Origin: Methanocellales archaeon
GTDB taxonomy: Archaea; Halobacteriota; UBA148; JAUWXC01
Assembly: GCA_030018435.1 (NCBI GenBank)
Contig: JASEEY010000007.1
Coordinates: 1-61,490, forward strand
DNA length: 61,490 bases
Direction of reading: 5' to 3'
Position numbers and translations under genes: made by a program. The notes beneath the pieces were generated by a model. The model made no database searches and was not told the origin of the DNA. It saw only the letters and a list, made by a program, of their open reading frames with translations. Of this stretch, positions 34,816 through 43,822 are shown piece after piece. Every line of letters begins with the position of its first letter. The stretch's first letter is position 1.

Positions 34816-35994
34816 CGAGCAAAGTTCAGCCAACCGCTTCTCACCACCGCGCGGTCCTCTGGCAATAATTAAATCTCCTGCCTTAATTGTAGTTTTTCCA
34901 CTAGGGCGATAGACCCATTTATCTGCCCTCCTAATAGCCAGAACGAACATGCCGGTTTCTGTTTCCAGCTGTAGCGCCTTCAACGTCTTCCCATCGACTT
35001 TGGCACCCTCCACTACCTCTATTTTGGTAATGATTTCACCTGATTCGCGAATAGCGAGCATGAATACAGGATGGAGCTCGATATCCCTCAGCACAACATC
35101 CGAGATCTCGTCAGCCGCATCTGAAATGACCTCTGAGGATGTTGCAAGATGCAGCAACCCCCTCAGACTATTCACATCATCGACGTGTTTTGATGCCTCT
35201 AATACCCAGTGCTCTAACTCATACTTCATCTCGTCCATCTGGGCTTCCAATATCTCCACCTCATGCGCGATTTCCTCGCTGTAAAAAAGTAGGGCAGAAT
35301 AAGCAAGCCCAATTGCCAGTTCTGATAGATTCTTCATCTCGATGATGACGTCTACGGCTTTTGCTAAATCACTCAACAATCTCCCCTTCTTAGGAGGCTT
35401 GAGCTCATATTTCTCCCCGGTAGCCAATTTATACAGCCTTGTCACTCCTTCATCCGGTCCCTTGGCGAATAAAACGTCGCCTGCCTCCATGGCCGTCTTT
35501 TTATTGGGATTATACTCCCACTCCGCGTTACGTCTGAGTGCTATGACAACCATGCCTGTCTTCGCTTCCAGTCTGAACTCACCCAACGTTTTTCCCGCAA
35601 GAGGCGAGGCTTCATTAACCCTGACACGTGTGACAGTCTCCTCTGCACTCGGAATCGCAATTTTCAGCTCAGGCGGAAGACCCAATTCCTTGAGCACGAT
35701 ATTTGCAATATCTCCCGCTGCGTTGGACATTTTTTCAGCCGCAGAGGCGATCTGCAACACACCAGAAAGTTCCTCTGCCTCCTCTATACGTCTGGCTCCA
35801 AGCATCGCCGCTATGCGTGCATGATAGCTCAGAACGTCCATCTCCTCCTCAAGCCGAAGCACCTCTTCGGCGATGTCCTTGTCATCATACAGAACAGCCG
35901 AATACGCTAGGTCTACCATCAACTCGGAGATGTCCTTCATGTTCTTCAGAAGGTTTTTCATGCCCTGCGGTTCATATTCGATTTCTTCGACCAT
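34801..35994 (-). CDS. Tandem PhoU-like/RCK_C (TrkA_C) regulatory protein
   Basis: About 397 residues built as an internal duplication. PhoU-like helices (~10-110) precede an RCK_C/TrkA_C domain (~120-205, KTLGEFRLEAKTGMVVIALRR, AGDVLFAKGP). The same pair repeats at ~215-310 and ~320-395 (KTLKALQLETETGMFVLAIRR, AGDLIIARGP). RCK_C domains bind ligands such as c-di-AMP or ions and gate cation channels. It is downstream of and co-directional with two MgtE-like genes, so it probably controls that transporter. ATG 35994 is preferred over 36009. Confidence 0.8.
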   Translation of the reverse strand: MVEEIEYEPQGMKNLLKNMKDISELMVDLAYSAVLYDDKDIAEEVLRLEEEMDVLSYHARIAAMLGARRIEEAEELSGVLQIASAAEKMSNAAGDIANIVLKELGLPPELKIAIPSAEETVTRVRVNEASPLAGKTLGEFRLEAKTGMVVIALRRNAEWEYNPNKKTAMEAGDVLFAKGPDEGVTRLYKLATGEKYELKPPKKGRLLSDLAKAVDVIIEMKNLSELAIGLAYSALLFYSEEIAHEVEILEAQMDEMKYELEHWVLEASKHVDDVNSLRGLLHLATSSEVISDAADEISDVVLRDIELHPVFMLAIRESGEIITKIEVVEGAKVDGKTLKALQLETETGMFVLAIRRADKWVYRPSGKTTIKAGDLIIARGPRGGEKRLAELCSSKSS

Positions 35995-36040
35995 ATCAAT
36001 CCCAATCATTCGCTGTGGTTAATAAATGCTTTTCTCCAAT

Positions 36041-36607
36041 TCATAACACCGCCATTGTGATGACAAACAGTATAAGGATGCCAAACACATCGCAAACACT
36101 GGTAACGATGGGAATCGTCGTATCATCGGGATCTATGCCTTTTTTATATGAAAGAAATGCAGCTAGGATCGTTGTGATGATGACAACTAAGATGAGTAAT
36201 ACTCCTGAGATGGAAGATATTAAAACCATTTTAACCAGACCTACGCTCTTAAAACCCATTAAAACGCAGAATAGGTACCCTAAAATCCCAACCGCAAAGA
36301 ATGAAAGTACGCCAACGATAGAGACGCCAAGCACGTTGCTTCTCAACACATGGTCGGTTGGCGTAAGGCTAACAACACCAAGGTGAAGAGCTGAGGTAAT
36401 CCGAGAGCTGAGTATGGCGCCCAGATTTCCGCCCATACCTATCGTGACCGGGATTAATACGAACAGTCCAGGAAACGTGAACAGGATGTTCTTAAAGGTG
36501 TCGAGGGTCAACCCAGATAAAATTCCGAGGACAGCGCAAAACGTTAGCACGGGGAGTGCAGTTTTCATGATTCTTATGGCATTGTACCTTCTTACTTGTA
36601 ACGCCAA
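36041..36607 (-). CDS. MgtE/SLC41-type divalent cation transporter half B
   Basis: 188 residues with five membrane helices. PGLFVLIPVTIGMGGNLGAI is the MgtE/SLC41 signature, and KKGIDPDDTTIPIVTSVCDVFGI is the second ion-pathway motif. The CBS and N domains of bacterial MgtE are absent. Its start abuts the stop of the companion gene; together the two halves resemble the two repeats of a SLC41 protein. Confidence 0.85.
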   Translation of the reverse strand: MALQVRRYNAIRIMKTALPVLTFCAVLGILSGLTLDTFKNILFTFPGLFVLIPVTIGMGGNLGAILSSRITSALHLGVVSLTPTDHVLRSNVLGVSIVGVLSFFAVGILGYLFCVLMGFKSVGLVKMVLISSISGVLLILVVIITTILAAFLSYKKGIDPDDTTIPIVTSVCDVFGILILFVITMAVL

Positions 36608-37207
36608 CTACACCACCCCCATGATAATTCTTACTGCTATGAAGAGCGCAAGCACCGTAAGTACGTCTCCAGCAGAGGTCACCATAGGTCCCATGACATT
36701 ATCGGGATCAATCCCGTGCTTGAACACCGTGAATGCAAATACCATAACCAGACTAATTAGTATGAATGCTGATAGCGCCCAAACCATCAGAGATATCGCT
36801 ACCAGAGAGATTATGCCAATGCTCTCCCTACCAAGCACCAGCATCGTGACATAAGCGAGAGATGCGATCACAACTGCCATTGTCGCTCCTTCTCCTAGCG
36901 ATGCTGCAACGCTGTGAACAAGGTTCTTATCGCCCCTCAAATCCGGCCTGATGAGACCTTGGTGTAAAGCGGACCCAAGCCTAGAGCCAAAGGCTCCAGC
37001 GATATTGCCCCGTTCGTCCAATAACGGCGGGATTAATACGAGTAGACCCGGAAGGATGCTCAGCGCACCCTCCATGCTTCCGAGTACGACCCCAGCGAAC
37101 ATATCGAATATGATGCATATCAGGAGTGGCAGAGAGGACTGTCTGATGATGAAACGCACGCTAACGTACTCTTCTAAATATTTCGCCCCTTGCTTTTTCT
37201 CCAGCAT
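36608..37207 (-). CDS. MgtE/SLC41-type divalent cation transporter half A
   Basis: 199 residues with five helices. The sequence PGLLVLIPPLLDERGNIAGAFG is the diverged signature, where GGN of half B becomes ERGN. KHGIDPDNVMGPMVTSAGDV repeats the second motif. It is first in the three-gene operon half A, half B, PhoU/RCK_C. Confidence 0.85.
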   Translation of the reverse strand: MLEKKQGAKYLEEYVSVRFIIRQSSLPLLICIIFDMFAGVVLGSMEGALSILPGLLVLIPPLLDERGNIAGAFGSRLGSALHQGLIRPDLRGDKNLVHSVAASLGEGATMAVVIASLAYVTMLVLGRESIGIISLVAISLMVWALSAFILISLVMVFAFTVFKHGIDPDNVMGPMVTSAGDVLTVLALFIAVRIIMGVV

Positions 37208-37286
37208 CTATGGTTTGTATCGCCGATTTCGTATTTAAGTGATTTGAAAAAGAGGCGCCTCTTGGTCGCTCAATAAAAACCCAGCA

Positions 37287-37638
37287 TCATCCTGGTTTTT
37301 CTTCTTTCTCTTCTTCCTTTTTTTCTTTCTTTTTGATCATCTTGGGTTTCTTCCAGGATTCTAGCATCTCTTTTAACTCTTTGATGGGCTCCAGTCTCAT
37401 GATATCTAAAAGGTTTTTCTCAAATAAATCAGTTAGGTCGCCTCAATGAATAAAATAGAGTCTCGCCAGTATGGAAAAAGTGTTCAGCCGCCTTAGCATA
37501 GCCTTCATACATCATCTCGTCCAGTTTCGTGACGGGTCCCAGAACAAACCAGAGAAATGCCACTGCCGCCTTCTCATACGCACCGTTCACAATCCTGTCA
37601 AGTTCCACTGCTGATCTCAGCATGGGTAAAATCCTCAT
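37287..37638 (-). pseudogene. Unknown small protein with probable frameshift
   Basis: From ATG 37638 a 69-residue reading frame (AYEKAAVAFLWFVLGPVTKL, then EGYAKAAEHFFHTGE) ends at TGA 37431-37429. Deleting one C of the CC near 37438 would continue into LTDLFEKNLLDIMRLEPIKE, then a Lys/Glu-rich tail ending at TGA 37289, for ~117 residues. The downstream part has no good start of its own and fills an otherwise empty gap. Unrecognised; either a frameshifted gene or an assembly error. If the frame is correct as given, only the 69-residue protein exists. Confidence 0.4.
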
Positions 37639-37707
37639 TTTCCCCTCTATTTTTGTAAGATTTATAATGATTGAACCTCTGTAAGATATAAAGATTTTGC
37701 ATCTTTC

Positions 37708-38340
37708 CTACACGTGTTTTAAGATGTCCCTGAGATCGCGCACCACGATGGATGCGTGTTTTATCAACTCTGGATCGGGGTTGAAGGCGATGCCCAATCC
37801 AGCGCATTTTAGGAATGTGATATCGTACTTGCTGTCGCCTACGGCAATGCATTTTGCGGTTGGTATGCGCAATTTCCGCATTAGGTTGCAGAGGACTTCA
37901 TCCTTCCTAGCCACATCCACGTTGAATACCTCTTCACCGGTCAGACGTCCTTCTGCATCGCAGACTAAATCGTTCGCCATTACGTGTTCTATTCCTAACC
38001 TGTGTGCAATGCTCCGTGCCAAAACGTTAAGTCCGCCGGTGATAAGGGCGGTTTTTACGCCCCTGTTCCTGAGCTCTTTTATGACTTTAGCTGCATAAGG
38101 CGTCAACTCATAGTTAGATAGCACGTCTGTGATTTGTTGCATCGTGGGTCTAAAGGGAAGCCAAAGAGCTGCGTCTCTGCGCATAAACTCGGCGTAATTT
38201 ATCTTCCCCCCTGCGTACTCTCTCAGATTTTCCCTTGCTTGCTCCATGGTGCCAAAATGCCTGTGCAGTGCTCCCCAAGAATTCCTTTCCTTGACAAGAG
38301 TTCCATCCATATCGAATGCGACAAGTTCATATCGGGGCAT
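37708..38340 (-). CDS. HAD-family phosphatase (phosphoserine phosphatase-like)
   Basis: 210 residues of HAD subfamily IB. Motif I is AFDMDGTLV (~8-16), motif II ALITGG (~97-102), Lys in the region VARKDEV, and motif IV AVGDSKYDITFLKCAG (~165-180). It resembles SerB and related small-molecule phosphatases. The substrate cannot be fixed. Confidence 0.85.
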   Translation of the reverse strand: MPRYELVAFDMDGTLVKERNSWGALHRHFGTMEQARENLREYAGGKINYAEFMRRDAALWLPFRPTMQQITDVLSNYELTPYAAKVIKELRNRGVKTALITGGLNVLARSIAHRLGIEHVMANDLVCDAEGRLTGEEVFNVDVARKDEVLCNLMRKLRIPTAKCIAVGDSKYDITFLKCAGLGIAFNPDPELIKHASIVVRDLRDILKHV

Positions 38341-38347
38341 GATAAAA

Positions 38348-38716
38348 CTACGCCTTTGCCAAAAGTGCTTCTGTCTCCCCCCTTGGTGTGTCCTTGACGA
38401 ATTTATCCTCTAATTTAAAGGCGTAAAAAAAGATGGGTGCCCCTTCTGGAACGTTTCTCCACAGAGACTTATCAATGCATTCTGCCCCCAATTCATCAAC
38501 AAGACCTTGATATGTAGCCGCCTCTATTCTGTAGATGCGTATCGCAAAGTTTTCAAGCGCCTCGCTCTGCTTGTTTCGCACCCTGTAGATGCCCTTGTTG
38601 TAAAACTTATCTGAGATGAACGTGCAACCTCCGCTTTTGAGCGTTTCCTGGATTCTCAGCGGGTCGAGAGGGATTACATGTCCAATCCGATCGATTTCCA
38701 CTTGAAATTCATCCAT
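38348..38716 (-). CDS. Conserved protein of unknown function
   Basis: 122 residues, soluble, no recognised domain. The sequence has alternating strands and helices (FISDKFYNKGIYRVRNKQ, then IRIYRIEAATYQGLVDELG) and ends with a short acidic/basic tail. It lies 7 bp upstream of the HAD phosphatase on the same strand, so they are likely co-transcribed. Confidence 0.6.
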   Translation of the reverse strand: MDEFQVEIDRIGHVIPLDPLRIQETLKSGGCTFISDKFYNKGIYRVRNKQSEALENFAIRIYRIEAATYQGLVDELGAECIDKSLWRNVPEGAPIFFYAFKLEDKFVKDTPRGETEALLAKA

Positions 38717-38759
38717 GCAAGGGAGAAGTTATGGATTGTGCATATTTATAGATTCCGAG

Positions 38760-39674
38760 CTATTTCGGATATGGTATTACGATCTCCATGAATTCCTTAG
38801 CAATGGATGTATTCTTGAAGATTGGTTTTGCTTCCTTCAATAATGGTGTTGGGTCTTCAGAATAGCGCGAGCTGATGTGAACCAACACGAGCTCTTTCAC
38901 GTCCGCCTTGGATGCAACCGTTGCAGCCTCCTTGGCTGTGGAGTGCCCTGATTCAACTGCCCAGTCTTGCAAATCGTCGCTTAAAGTACCGTCATGGATG
39001 AGTAAATTTGCATTCTTCGCTGCCTTTATCACGGCATCACAGGGTCTCGTGTCGCCAGTGTAAACGATCTTTCTCCCTGGTCTGGTTGGCCCAACGACTT
39101 GCTCGGGTTTAATTTCTTTGCCAGCAACGAAGACCGTCTCTCCAGAATGCAGTTTTGAGAACAATGGCCCAGGTGGAATGCCCAATTCAATGGCTCTCTC
39201 CCTATTAAACCTGCCCAGCAATGGCTTTTCCTCTAACACATATCCGAGACTTGGAACGCCATGGTCGGTTTTTATCGTCCTGATCGTATATTCAGGATTT
39301 TCAACGACGTCGCTCGGCTTAAGCTCGTGGTCTTCGATCTTGAAGGTCAGTTTGTAATAGCCCAATCCAATCAGTACGTTAACAAGTTCATGAATCCATC
39401 TGGGTCCGTAGATGTGTAATGGCTCAGTTCTTCCCTGGAAACTCATGGTTTGAATTAGCCCAGGGATGCCAAGAAAATGGTCTCCATGGTAATGTGTGAT
39501 GAAAATAGAGGTAAGGTTCATCATGCCAGTCTTGGCCTTCATCATCTGCTGCTGCGTTCCCTCACCACAATCGAACAAAAGGAGCTCTCCTTTTCTATTA
39601 ACCATGATGGCTGATGGATTTCTATTCGGTGTTGGGAGAGAGCCCCCTGTGCCAAGGAATGTCACCTTGAGCGT
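38760..39674 (-). CDS. rnz: Ribonuclease Z (tRNA 3' endonuclease)
   Basis: Metallo-beta-lactamase-fold endonuclease of ~304 residues that removes tRNA 3' trailers before CCA addition. TFLGTGGSLPTPNRN opens the protein; THYHGDHFLG is the metal motif, with further ligands in YTGDTRPCD and HIS. The canonical start GTG 39665 would begin inside the first strand (TFLGTG) and is 16 nt after GAGG. The in-frame ACG at 39674 gives xLKVTFLGTG, the usual N-terminus, and is 7 nt after GAGG. ATT 39677 is a third option. The gene overlaps the upstream methylase end only through the Shine-Dalgarno region. Confidence 0.92.
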   Translation of the reverse strand, partial: TLKVTFLGTGGSLPTPNRNPSAIMVNRKGELLLFDCGEGTQQQMMKAKTGMMNLTSIFITHYHGDHFLGIPGLIQTMSFQGRTEPLHIYGPRWIHELVNVLIGLGYYKLTFKIEDHELKPSDVVENPEYTIRTIKTDHGVPSLGYVLEEKPLLGRFNRERAIELGIPPGPLFSKLHSGETVFVAGKEIKPEQVVGPTRPGRKIVYTGDTRPCDAVIKAAKNANLLIHDGTLSDDLQDWAVESGHSTAKEAATVASKADVKELVLVHISSRYSEDPTPLLKEAKPIFKNTSIAKEFMEIVIPYPK

Positions 39675-39683
39675 AATATCACC

Positions 39684-40688
39684 TCATTTTCTCAAGACGG
39701 TTATTTGACGAGTTAAACTTTTATGAACTCGTTGCCGATGGCTTTCTGCGATTGTGAAACCGGCACCCTTTGCGATCCTCTCTATAGGAGCCTGTGACAC
39801 CACTATGGCCTTTTTGCCCTGCCTGAGGATGCGATGTGTCTCCTTTAATGAACTATCATATAAATCTTCCAGTGACCTAGCTAGGAACAACGCAGACCTG
39901 CCATATGGTGGATCCATCACAATCGCATCCACTGAGTTGCCTGCCAATCCCAGATTGCAGGCATCGCCAATCACCAACTCGCCACTTATGCCGTAGGTCT
40001 GCAGATTTGTATTGGCGCCAAGTATCATCTTGCGCTGCACATCCACGCCAATGCACCTAGCACCGATCAACCCTGCCTCCATTAGCACACCTCCAGTCCC
40101 GCAGAATGGATCCAACAATGTTTCTCCTTTGCAGATGGAGGAAATATTGACCAAGGCTCTTGCCGTCCTCGGCAACAATACTCCTGGATGGAAAAAGGGT
40201 CTGCGATGTGGACGGCGGTGTTCATACTGCTTCCTATCCACCGAGTACATCAACCTACCAAATATGCACTGGCCCTCAGTAAGGATGAGACGAAATACCA
40301 CATCAGGATTCTCAAGATTGACCCTATATCCTCGCTTGTAAATAATGGCACCTGCCTTCTTCTCCAAGTCAGAGATATTAAGCACGTGCTCCTTGACCTG
40401 TTTGGCTCTAACGCAAAAGGTTTCGTCCTTTTTGAGGTCTAAATCCACAGCGCCAACTAAATCTGCGATTGCACCAAGCTCAACAGGACAAATCCCAAGC
40501 ACCTCTAAGACGTGGTGAGTCATGGCAAGGCGCATTGCAATGGGTGGCACCTTCTCGATTTCAATAACGAACAACTGATCCAAATCGGCGACTTCTTTAA
40601 AGCGGGCGCCAAACGCCTCTAGGCAACCTAAAACCTCTGCTTTGGGTAGCGTTTCATGCTCGCCCGAAAGCTCGAATGCGACCTTCAT
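39684..40688 (-). CDS. tRNA guanine-10 N2-(di)methyltransferase (TrmG10)
   Basis: THUMP domain (~40-155) plus Rossmann methyltransferase. DPFCGTGGVLMEAGLIGA (~189-206) binds SAM and DPPYGRS (~258-264) is the N2-guanine catalytic motif. This matches archaeal TrmG10/Trm11-like enzymes that dimethylate G10. The length of 334 residues is normal. ATG 40688 is preferred to the earlier in-frame start at 40715 because it begins MKVAFELSGEHETLP and lies ~37 nt from the shared TATA box. Confidence 0.88.
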   Translation of the reverse strand: MKVAFELSGEHETLPKAEVLGCLEAFGARFKEVADLDQLFVIEIEKVPPIAMRLAMTHHVLEVLGICPVELGAIADLVGAVDLDLKKDETFCVRAKQVKEHVLNISDLEKKAGAIIYKRGYRVNLENPDVVFRLILTEGQCIFGRLMYSVDRKQYEHRRPHRRPFFHPGVLLPRTARALVNISSICKGETLLDPFCGTGGVLMEAGLIGARCIGVDVQRKMILGANTNLQTYGISGELVIGDACNLGLAGNSVDAIVMDPPYGRSALFLARSLEDLYDSSLKETHRILRQGKKAIVVSQAPIERIAKGAGFTIAESHRQRVHKSLTRQITVLRK

Positions 40689-40718
40689 GATGGCAATATA
40701 TTGCGCACAGACCACTTA

Positions 40719-40732
40719 AGTTTATATAAGAA
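40719..40732. promoter_or_regulatory. Palindromic TATA box shared by tbp and the tRNA methylase
   Basis: AGTTTATATAAGAA contains the symmetric core TTATATAA. It lies ~47 bp before ATG of tbp (plus strand) and ~37 bp before ATG of the divergent methylase (minus strand). No other TATA-like element is visible in the 84-bp gap, so a single box may serve both directions. Confidence 0.55.
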
Positions 40733-40771
40733 CGAAAAAAGTAAAGACCTTTGTGATTTTAGGTGTTGAAC

Positions 40772-41335
40772 ATGTTATCCCTCGTACATGCGAAAAAAAG
40801 CATTAGGATCGAAAATGTTGTAGCATCTACAGCAATAGGGCAAGAAATAGACCTCAAATCGATTGCACGTAGACTTAAAGATGCTGAATATGAGCCAAAA
40901 CGGTTTCCTGGCTTGGTATACAGAACCAAGAACCCTAAAACCGCCGCACTGATATTCAGATCTGGAAAGGTAGTGTGCACAGGTGCGAAGAGCGTAGAGG
41001 ATGTTGCAGGGGGGTTGGAAAAGGTCTTCAAAAAGATGGGGGAGATTGGCATCGATGTCAAAGAAAGCCCAATAACGATTCAAAACATCGTCGCATCCGC
41101 TGATATTGGGGGAGAGTTAAACCTGAATGCAATTGCAATTGGATTAGGTTTGGAAAATATCGAATACGAGCCTGAGCAGTTTCCAGGGCTGGTGTACAGG
41201 TTATCAGAGCCGAGGGCGGTGGTATTACTGTTTGGATCCGGCAAGTTGGTGATCACTGGCGGTAAGAGTATAGAGGATGTCGAGGCGGCAGTGGAAAAGA
41301 TTACCAGGGATTTAGAAGGATTGGATATCTTGTGA
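40772..41335 (+). CDS. tbp: TATA-box binding protein
   Basis: General transcription factor of 187 residues made of two direct repeats: IRIENVVASTAIGQEIDLKS...FPGLVYR and ITIQNIVASADIGGELNLNA...FPGLVYR. Each ends in the SGKVVCTGAKS / SGKLVITGGKS stretch. Saddle-forming phenylalanines are kept in the first repeat (KRFPGLVY) and the second (EQFPGLVY). ATG 40772 has AGGTG 6 nt upstream and is preferred to TTG 40763. The N-terminal extension of about 10 residues before IRIENVV is slightly longer than usual. Confidence 0.97.
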   Translation: MLSLVHAKKSIRIENVVASTAIGQEIDLKSIARRLKDAEYEPKRFPGLVYRTKNPKTAALIFRSGKVVCTGAKSVEDVAGGLEKVFKKMGEIGIDVKESPITIQNIVASADIGGELNLNAIAIGLGLENIEYEPEQFPGLVYRLSEPRAVVLLFGSGKLVITGGKSIEDVEAAVEKITRDLEGLDIL

Positions 41336-41341
41336 TTTGGG

Positions 41342-42030
41342 ATGAGCGAACTACACGATGCATTATTAGAAGCCTATGAGATTTGGGGTGAACGAAGTAG
41401 GAGGTACACGCAGCCTGCATCAAATTATGTTAGAAGCCACCCCAAATCCACTGTAGCCCTAGCGTTCTTGATTGGCGTCATGTGCGGTAGCATATTAAAA
41501 TCTGATATCGCCAAACTACTGACGGTCACCTTGGTCGGTGGAATCCCCGGCGCAATCTCCCTTGGAGCGCTTATGGGGATACATCCAGTTACTTGCTCGT
41601 TGATAGCAGTTGCTGCCAATTTCGTCGTTGCCGCAGCTGCCATAAATTTGCTATATTCTATAGAAAAAGAGCCGAGGATTGCGATGATTATAAGCAGGAT
41701 CAGAGGACATTTTTCTGGCTTCTTAGACCCTTTTATGAAATTTGCCGGTAAGAGGGGTGTTTTTCTTTCTATAGTGCTGTTCACATTTGGCATAGGTCTG
41801 GTGACGGTTTTTATAGTCGATTTGATCAAGGCCGATATGCAGGATGCAAAGAAGGCGATACTACTCGGACTTATCCTTGCTGCGGTTTTCTGGACGACGA
41901 TATATCAGGTCTTGGTGACCGTTGTCCCACCAACAGTCGTATCCATGATAATTGTCGCCATCATACTGCTCATGGTGTTCTATTCCAGGATAAGGGAGTT
42001 GATTACACGTCACTTGAAAAAACATCCTGT

Positions 42031-42034
<4 letters not shown>
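41342..42034 (+). CDS. Polytopic membrane protein of unknown function
   Basis: 230 residues with an N-terminal soluble stretch (1-35) and about six helices (roughly 38-55, 58-80, 84-105, 135-160, 170-195 and 200-220). VGGIPGAISLGALMGIHPVT resembles small exporter-like folds but no family can be named. It is 6 bp after tbp and overlaps the ogt start by 4 nt, suggesting an operon. Confidence 0.65.
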
Positions 42035-42925
<891 letters not shown>

Positions 42926-43681
42926 CTACCGTTTCAACCTAATGCGCACGAGGTCAGAGATGCGCAACTTGAGCAGTCTTGCTGCAACGCCCCCTCTTAC
43001 GGAAATTTCGAGAAAGCGGTGACTTCCAATCGTGATTAATGGTCCAGATGCCTCTGCGTACGTTCTTACGAAGGGCATTCGCTGGCCGCATACCTCCACC
43101 TCGTCACCGTAGTGCATATGTTGCAAGGCAAGTGAGCCTGGAATGTTGGTTATGACGTTCCCGAACGCATCGATATATACGACCTCCCCATCCAGCGCTC
43201 CCTTCGACACCCTGGTTTTGCCAAAATCAAGGTTCACGAAATCGTCTATTGACTTGAATTTTGAAGTATCATAGTCCTTTGATAGACGTGCTGCCACAGG
43301 AGCGAAAACGTCTCTACCATGAAATGTTGCTGACTTTGGTGAAATGACCCTGATCTTATATACGGTAAAATCCCCCAGATTTCTCGCCGCCGGAATCAGA
43401 AGACCGTTGTCTGGCCCAACCAAATATTGCTCGCCGGCTTTAATCACCAGCGCGCGCCTCTCCGTGCCAACGCCCGGATCAATAACTGCTACATGGATGG
43501 TTCTGCCCGGAAATTCCTCGGTAGCATACATCAGCGCGAATGCGCCCGCTCTAATGTTCTGGGGCGGAATGTTATGCGAGATGTCGATGATATGGGCATC
43601 GGGATTAATTTTAAGAATGACGGCCTTCATCAGCGCCGGGTACAAATCCCCGAAATCCGTGAGCAAGGTGATTATGGGCAT
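42926..43681 (-). CDS. SAM hydroxide adenosyltransferase (DUF62)
   Basis: 251 residues of the SAM hydroxide adenosyltransferase/SAM hydrolase family, which splits SAM into adenosine and methionine using activated water. Motifs: ITLLTDFGDLYP at the N-terminus, AVIDPGVGTERRAL, YLVGPDNGLLIPAA and FHGRDVFAPVAA, then DAFGNVITNIPG. All are family-typical. ATG 43681 with GGTG upstream is preferred to 43708. Confidence 0.92.
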   Translation of the reverse strand: MPIITLLTDFGDLYPALMKAVILKINPDAHIIDISHNIPPQNIRAGAFALMYATEEFPGRTIHVAVIDPGVGTERRALVIKAGEQYLVGPDNGLLIPAARNLGDFTVYKIRVISPKSATFHGRDVFAPVAARLSKDYDTSKFKSIDDFVNLDFGKTRVSKGALDGEVVYIDAFGNVITNIPGSLALQHMHYGDEVEVCGQRMPFVRTYAEASGPLITIGSHRFLEISVRGGVAARLLKLRISDLVRIRLKR

Positions 43682-43822
43682 GATTACACCAATTCGTCTT
43701 TCATCCATTTTCGCAATCGCAATAATTAACCAACCTTATTAGCACTTTCGCAGTACTATCTTAATCTTATAATACTAAGTTGAGACTTAAATTAATGGTG
43801 TGTTTTAATCAGAGGGAAGTAG

